This document shows positions 5,470-9,320 of a stretch of 9,320 bases of DNA, one piece after another. Source of the DNA: Clostridia bacterium (GTDB lineage: Bacteria > Bacillota > Clostridia > Christensenellales > Borkfalkiaceae). The position numbers were made by a program, and so were the translations under genes. The notes beneath the pieces were generated by a model that was given only the letters and a program-made list of their open reading frames with translations, made no database searches and was not told where the DNA came from. The DNA is taken from the NCBI GenBank assembly GCA_029052615.1, contig JAIDIR010000120.1, positions 1 to 9,320 of the forward strand. Reading direction: 5' to 3'. Each line of letters begins with the position of its first letter. Within the stretch, counting starts at the first letter, position 1.

Positions 5470-8088
5470 ATGTTCGAAAAAGTTAAATTCAACGGGACCT
5501 TTCGTAACTATCAGCAGAGGGTTCTGGACAATTCAACCGAATATTTAAACGACGGAAAAATTCATATCGTCGCCGCGCCAGGTAGCGGAAAGACCGTTTT
5601 GGGGTTGGAGCTTATCGTGAGGCTTAAAGAGCCCTGCCTTATTCTTTCGCCCACGACGACCATTCGCAACCAGTGGGGTGACAGGTTTGCCGAGCATTTT
5701 TTGAACGGCAAGCACGCTGACGAATATATTTCCTACGATCTGAAAGACCCCAAGCCGCTGACCTGCGTTACCTATCAGGCGCTGCACGCCGCGGTCAAAA
5801 GGCTGAAGGATAACGAGGACGGCGAGGACTATTCCTCGTTCGATTTCTTTGCCGAGATGGAAAAGCACGGCGTTAGGACGATCTGTCTTGACGAGGCGCA
5901 CCACCTGCAAAACGAGTGGCAGAAGGCGCTTACGGGCGTGCTGACGCAACTTAAAGGGCGCGTGAAGACCATTGCGCTGACGGCGACTCCGCCCTACGAC
6001 GCGGCGCCCAACGAATGGGAGCGCTATCTGGACGTGTGCGGCGAGATTGACGAGGAAATTTCGGTGCCCGAGCTGGTGCGCGAAAACTCGCTTTGCCCGC
6101 ATCAGGATTATATTTATTTTACCTATCCGACCCCGCAGGACGCGGAGGTTTTTGAAGAGTACAGAAAGCACGCGGCTGAGGCTCTGGAAGAGCTGTATTC
6201 CTCGAAGTGGGTGGGGCTTGCCGCCGACAAGCTTGCGGAGCTTAGAGAAGATTACGACTTTTTGTATACCAACGCCGAGGACGTTATTTGTCTGCTCGTC
6301 TTGATTAAAGACGCGGGGCTTACACCCGACAAGAAGATTGCGCGCGTTTTAGGCGTTTCCAAAAAATTTCCGCGCGCAACGCTCGCACGGCTGAACGGCG
6401 CGGTCAACTTTTTGATAAAGGGCGGGCTGCTGACCGAGGAGGAAAGCGGGGAGTGCTTTGCCATTTTTAAAAGGCGGGGCGTTTGCGACCGCGGCGAGGT
6501 CTGTCTGGGGCTGAACGAAAAGCTGAAAAAGCGGCTTATCGCCTCGACGGGCAAGCTTGCGGGCATTGCGGATATCGTTAAGAGCGAGGTTGAAAACAGG
6601 CGCGAAAACCTGAGAATGCTTATCCTGACCGACTATATAAAGAGCGACGAGCTTGCGCTGATAGGCTCGGAAGAAACGCCCGACGCGGTGAGCGTCGTCA
6701 GCGTGTTCGAGACGGTAAGGCGTACGGGCGCGACGGTTGCGGCGTTGTCGGGCGGGCTGGTAATATTGCCCGACTACTGCAAGGAGCAGCTGGATAAATC
6801 GGGCGCGGATTATTCCTCGTCGCCCATAGGCGAAACTGGATATTCCAAGTTCAATTTCCGCGCAGGCAACAGGGAAAAGGTGCGGCTTGTCGGCGAGCTG
6901 TTCGAAAATAATTGCTTTTCGGTACTGGTCGGCACCAAATCGCTTTTGGGCGAGGGGTGGGACGCGCCGTGCGTAAACTCGCTCATACTTGCAAGCTTCG
7001 TGGGCAGCTTTATGCTGTCCAACCAGATGCGGGGGCGTGCCATCCGCACGGACAGGGCGCACGCCGATAAGACGGCTAATATATGGCACCTCGTTACGGT
7101 GGAAAGACCGCAATTATATGCCGACGGCGTTCTGATGAAGATGCTGCCCGACAGCGCGGCGGAATTGAATTCCTGCGATTACGAAACGGTTAAGCGGCGT
7201 TTCGATTGCTTCGTCGCGCCCAATTACGACACTGGCGCTATCGAGAGCGGAATTTCGCGCGTGACCGTAATCAAGCCACCTTACAACAAGGATGGCATAG
7301 AGAAGATAAACGGCGAAACGCTTAAGCTTTCGGCTGAAAATAATCTGAATACCGTATGGCAGTCGGCGGTAAAAAACTCCTCCTATTTCAACGAGGTGAG
7401 CGGCGTGCCCAAGACTGGCAGGGTGTCGCCCTTCCTGTTCGCCAACGTATATACCGCAGCGATTCTTATTTCGGTTGCGGCGTTTTTAATCGGGTTGTTT
7501 ATTACGTGCTTCTCGCGGCAAATCATTTCCGACGACTTTTTGCGCACGACCGTCGGGGCGCTCGCCTTTATTGCCTGCCTTATCGTGCTGGTGCTTTTAT
7601 CTTTACTGATAGTCAACAAAATCTTAAAGCATATCAGCCCGCAAAAATCGATACACACGCTGTGCGACTGCGTTCTGCTTGCAATGAAGGATGCGGGGCT
7701 TATCGGCAAGGACGCCAAGCTGAACGTTGACGGCACCAAGTCGGGAATATTTATTATGGTCGAGCTGACCAACGCTTCGGTACACGACAAGCACGTTTTT
7801 CACAACGCGGTCAAGCAAATGTTGTCACCTATCGAAAGCCCGAGGTATCTGCTTATTCCGCGCGGAAAATTGGGCGGTCACCGCTATAGATGTGCTCTCG
7901 CCTGCCCCGACGTTCTGGGCACGAAAAAGGAATACGCCGATATGCTTGCGCGCAGGCTGGGGCGCTCGATTGGCAAAATGGATATGGTATATACCCGCAC
8001 CAAGGAGGGGCGCAAGCTTATTATCAAGTGCCGCAGCAGCTCGTATATAACCTTGAACGACAGTGCGATAACCTACGGGTTCAGGTGA
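5470..8088 (+). CDS. Superfamily 2 DEAD/DEAH-type helicase with C-terminal transmembrane hairpin
   Basis: Predicted ATP-dependent nucleic-acid helicase or translocase of SF2, tethered to the inner face of the membrane. The start ATG 5470 is chosen because the terminator and promoter lie inside the longer frame opening at 5332. Counted from it, the 872 residues hold a Q-motif-like FRNYQQ (about 11-16), Walker A APGSGKT (36-42, K41), motif Ia-like SPTTTIRNQW, motif II DEAHH (141-145), motif III LTATP (170-174), a motif IV-like MLILTDY (383-389), motif V GTKSLLGEGWDAP (488-500) and motif VI QMRGRAIRTDR (519-529, arginine finger region). Residues about 220-340 are a mostly helical insertion with an HTH-like stretch (IARVLGVS). 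Two hydrophobic helices (about 660-681 and 694-715) are separated by about 12 residues, so both ends should face the cytosol. A C-terminal domain of about 150 residues follows, without nuclease residues I recognise. All catalytic motifs look intact. It seems monocistronic. The substrate and role are unknown; defence or membrane-linked DNA/RNA processing are guesses. Confidence 0.88.
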   Translation: MFEKVKFNGTFRNYQQRVLDNSTEYLNDGKIHIVAAPGSGKTVLGLELIVRLKEPCLILSPTTTIRNQWGDRFAEHFLNGKHADEYISYDLKDPKPLTCVTYQALHAAVKRLKDNEDGEDYSSFDFFAEMEKHGVRTICLDEAHHLQNEWQKALTGVLTQLKGRVKTIALTATPPYDAAPNEWERYLDVCGEIDEEISVPELVRENSLCPHQDYIYFTYPTPQDAEVFEEYRKHAAEALEELYSSKWVGLAADKLAELREDYDFLYTNAEDVICLLVLIKDAGLTPDKKIARVLGVSKKFPRATLARLNGAVNFLIKGGLLTEEESGECFAIFKRRGVCDRGEVCLGLNEKLKKRLIASTGKLAGIADIVKSEVENRRENLRMLILTDYIKSDELALIGSEETPDAVSVVSVFETVRRTGATVAALSGGLVILPDYCKEQLDKSGADYSSSPIGETGYSKFNFRAGNREKVRLVGELFENNCFSVLVGTKSLLGEGWDAPCVNSLILASFVGSFMLSNQMRGRAIRTDRAHADKTANIWHLVTVERPQLYADGVLMKMLPDSAAELNSCDYETVKRRFDCFVAPNYDTGAIESGISRVTVIKPPYNKDGIEKINGETLKLSAENNLNTVWQSAVKNSSYFNEVSGVPKTGRVSPFLFANVYTAAILISVAAFLIGLFITCFSRQIISDDFLRTTVGALAFIACLIVLVLLSLLIVNKILKHISPQKSIHTLCDCVLLAMKDAGLIGKDAKLNVDGTKSGIFIMVELTNASVHDKHVFHNAVKQMLSPIESPRYLLIPRGKLGGHRYRCALACPDVLGTKKEYADMLARRLGRSIGKMDMVYTRTKEGRKLIIKCRSSSYITLNDSAITYGFR
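7447..7617 (+). other. Transmembrane hairpin in the SF2 helicase
   Basis: Residues 660-681 (VYTAAILISVAAFLIGLFIT) and 694-715 (TVGALAFIACLIVLVLLSLL) are each about 22 strongly hydrophobic residues. They are joined by the short loop SRQIISDDFLR. Basic residues before the first (PKTGR) and after the second (NKILKH) place the helicase core and C-terminal domain both on the cytoplasmic side. Confidence 0.85.
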
Positions 8089-8108
8089 AATAAATAATAA
8101 AAAATAAA

Positions 8109-8137
8109 TTGTGAAAAGCGGTTGTACGTGTTATACT
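8109..8137 (+). promoter_or_regulatory. SigA-type promoter for tyrA
   Basis: TTGTGA (8109-8114), a 17 bp spacer and TATACT (8132-8137) match the housekeeping promoter at 4/6 and 5/6 positions. Transcription would start near 8144, leaving a leader of about 27 bases. That is too short for a T-box, riboswitch or attenuator, so no leader-based tyrosine control is visible. The 82-base gap between helicase and tyrA shows no hairpin with a T run, so readthrough from the helicase gene is possible. Confidence 0.75.
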
Positions 8138-8170
8138 TAAACCGTAGAATTTTTAAAACGGGTAACGATT

Positions 8171-9037
8171 ATGAAAATTTGCGTTGTCGGGCTGGGACTT
8201 ATAGGCGGCTCCATATGTATGGCGTTGAAGCGCGCGGGCTATAACGTAGACGGATACAACCGTTCGCAAGCCCCCGTGCAATTTGCGCTTGAACACGGCG
8301 TTATAGACGGCGTGGCGGAGGACTTCGGGGTGTACGACGTTACGTTCGTAGCCCTTCCGCCCAAGCCCACGTTGGACTTTATTTTAAACACGCGCTTTAA
8401 AAGCGGCGCGGTGGTTGCCGATATCTGCGGCGTTAAAAAGTTTATCGAGGACGGTGTTTACGCCGCCAAGCCGGATATAAAATATGTGGGCACGCACCCC
8501 ATGGCGGGTAAGGAGGTTTCGGGTGTGGAAAACGCATGCGCCGACCTTTTCGACAGCGCGAGTATGGTGGTTACGCGCGGCTTATATACCGACGAAAGCG
8601 CTTTGTCGCTTATTAAATTGCTGACCAAGGATATGGGCTTTAAACGCATAGTCGAGTGCTCGGCGGACGTTCACGACAGGAAGATAGCTTATACCTCGCA
8701 GCTGGCGCACGTCGTTTCTAACTGTTACGTCAACGACAGGGAGATAGACGGTTGCTTAGGGTTTACGGGCGGCAGTTTTCAGGATATGACGCGCATTGCG
8801 GGTGTGGACGAAAACGTGTGGGCGGAGCTGTATCTAAATAACGCGGATAACCTTTTAACCAGCGTTAAAAATCTGCACGCGTCCCTCGGTAAATTTATTG
8901 CCGCGCTGGAGAGCGCTAAGGACAGCGGCAATTCTTCCGTGGTAAGGGATAATCTGAGCGTGGGTGCGCAGGCTTACCGCAACGGCAAGGCGAACAATTT
9001 TACTGGCGACGGCATAAGCGTGACCGAGTTGAAGTGA
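8171..9037 (+). CDS. tyrA: Prephenate dehydrogenase (tyrosine biosynthesis)
   Basis: Converts prephenate to 4-hydroxyphenylpyruvate with NAD(P)+ in the cytoplasm, the committed step to tyrosine. At 288 residues it matches the usual monofunctional core with no fused chorismate mutase or ACT domain. It shows an N-terminal Rossmann GLGLIGGS (7-14), the VADICGVKK strand-turn, the active-site GTHPMAG (H109), the conserved HDRKIAYTSQLAH helix (168-180), and SFQDMTRIAG, whose R208 corresponds to the prephenate-binding arginine of the family. The common form there is FRDxTR; here Gln replaces the first Arg. The start ATG 8171 gives the Rossmann fold its usual N-terminal position. The upstream ribosome site is weak (GGGTAA, 8160-8165). 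The gene ends 7 bases before the next gene, suggesting a shared transcript. Lack of an ACT domain means no built-in allosteric domain of that type is visible. Confidence 0.95.
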   Translation: MKICVVGLGLIGGSICMALKRAGYNVDGYNRSQAPVQFALEHGVIDGVAEDFGVYDVTFVALPPKPTLDFILNTRFKSGAVVADICGVKKFIEDGVYAAKPDIKYVGTHPMAGKEVSGVENACADLFDSASMVVTRGLYTDESALSLIKLLTKDMGFKRIVECSADVHDRKIAYTSQLAHVVSNCYVNDREIDGCLGFTGGSFQDMTRIAGVDENVWAELYLNNADNLLTSVKNLHASLGKFIAALESAKDSGNSSVVRDNLSVGAQAYRNGKANNFTGDGISVTELK

Positions 9038-9040
9038 GGA
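9036..9040 (+). promoter_or_regulatory. Shine-Dalgarno site of the DUF1934 gene, overlapping the tyrA stop
   Basis: GAGGA (9036-9040) begins inside the TGA stop of tyrA and lies 4 bases before ATG 9045. It is the clearest ribosome binding site in the window, and its overlap with the stop suggests translational coupling to tyrA. Confidence 0.6.
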
Positions 9041-9044
9041 CGGT

Positions 9045-9320
9045 ATGAAATACTCGCTTGAAATTATTCAATCTGCCGACGGCGAAAAGAGCGTGGTTGC
9101 GGTGGACGCCGAGGGCGTTTTGGAAAGCGGTATATTGAGCCTTGAATATAGCTTTGACGGCGCGCGTTATGCGCTGAAAATTTCTGAGCGCGCAATGGAG
9201 CAGACGCGCACCGGTAATATAAATCTGCAAATGGCGTTCGTTGCGGGCGAAAGGACGGAGTGCCGCATTTCCGACGGACAAAACGGCGGCTCGTTTTCTG
9301 TCTTTACCGAGGAATATGAC
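9045..9320 (+). CDS. DUF1934 / YwiB-like small beta-barrel protein (3' partial)
   Basis: Ninety-two codons are visible, open to the window end. The protein starts MKYSLEIIQSADGEK, with alternating beta strands (VVAVDAEGVLES, LSLEYSF, YALKISE). It carries the signature-like RTGNINLQMAFVAGERT, which resembles the conserved R-x-G ... M-x-F-x-x-G-x motif of the DUF1934 (YwiB) family of small lipocalin-like barrels, usually about 140 residues, so about two thirds is present. No biochemical function is established for the family that I know of. It follows tyrA by 7 bases with a good Shine-Dalgarno site and no separate promoter, so it is probably co-transcribed. The family assignment is by eye. Confidence 0.75.
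   Translation, partial: MKYSLEIIQSADGEKSVVAVDAEGVLESGILSLEYSFDGARYALKISERAMEQTRTGNINLQMAFVAGERTECRISDGQNGGSFSVFTEEYD

Noticed and set aside
5357..5548. 63-codon open frame starting in the intergenic region
   Set aside because: It runs through the terminator stem, the promoter and into the helicase in another frame, with no ribosome binding site.
6349..7113. 254-codon open frame on the minus strand inside the helicase
   Set aside because: It lies opposite helicase motifs that are clearly coding; its composition is Arg/Ala-rich with no recognisable domain.
8089..8170. Riboswitch, T-box or terminator upstream of tyrA
   Set aside because: The gap is 82 bases, AT-rich, with a promoter leaving only about 27 bases of leader and no stable hairpin.
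5470..9037. A multi-gene defence island around the helicase
   Set aside because: Neighbours are a surface protein and tyrA with separate transcription signals; no nuclease, methylase, toxin or mobile-element gene is visible.

Overview
The window reads as bacterial chromosome, most likely from an uncultivated, gut-type member of the Clostridia. That placement is inference: it rests on canonical SigA-type promoters, a YwiB-like (DUF1934) gene of the Firmicutes type, a Gly/Tyr/Thr-rich giant surface protein with bacterial Ig-like repeats, and moderate GC. All four genes lie on the + strand. I see no tRNA, rRNA, CRISPR array, transposase or phage gene.

Region 1 (1-5326) is one very large gene whose 5' end lies outside the window. 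It encodes an exported single-pass membrane protein: signal peptide, a unique beta-rich N-terminal region, about eleven divergent Ig/MBG-like repeats of roughly 100-130 residues, one transmembrane helix, and a long cytoplasmic tail of about 270 residues with charged coiled-coil, Pro/Gln and Lys-Ala-Glu-Gln repeat segments. It has no sortase motif. It looks like a cell-surface or trans-envelope structural/adhesive protein.

Region 2 (5327-5469) is a compact punctuation element: a small hairpin after the stop, a textbook intrinsic terminator (14 bp perfect stem plus T run), then a near-consensus promoter (TTGACT-17 bp-TATAAT). The predicted transcription start falls on or beside the A of the next gene's ATG, so that mRNA appears to be leaderless.

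Region 3 (5470-8088) is an 872-residue superfamily 2 helicase/translocase with all core motifs. It has a large helical insertion between the RecA-like lobes and, unusually, a transmembrane hairpin followed by a conserved-looking cytosolic C-terminal domain. A membrane-tethered SF2 ATPase is the most unusual object here. Its function is unknown to me; no nuclease or methylase partner is adjacent, so calling it a defence system would be speculation.

Region 4 (8089-9320) has a second promoter (TTGTGA-17 bp-TATACT) driving tyrA (prephenate dehydrogenase, tyrosine biosynthesis), followed after 7 bp by a DUF1934/YwiB-like gene cut by the window end. The two probably form an operon.
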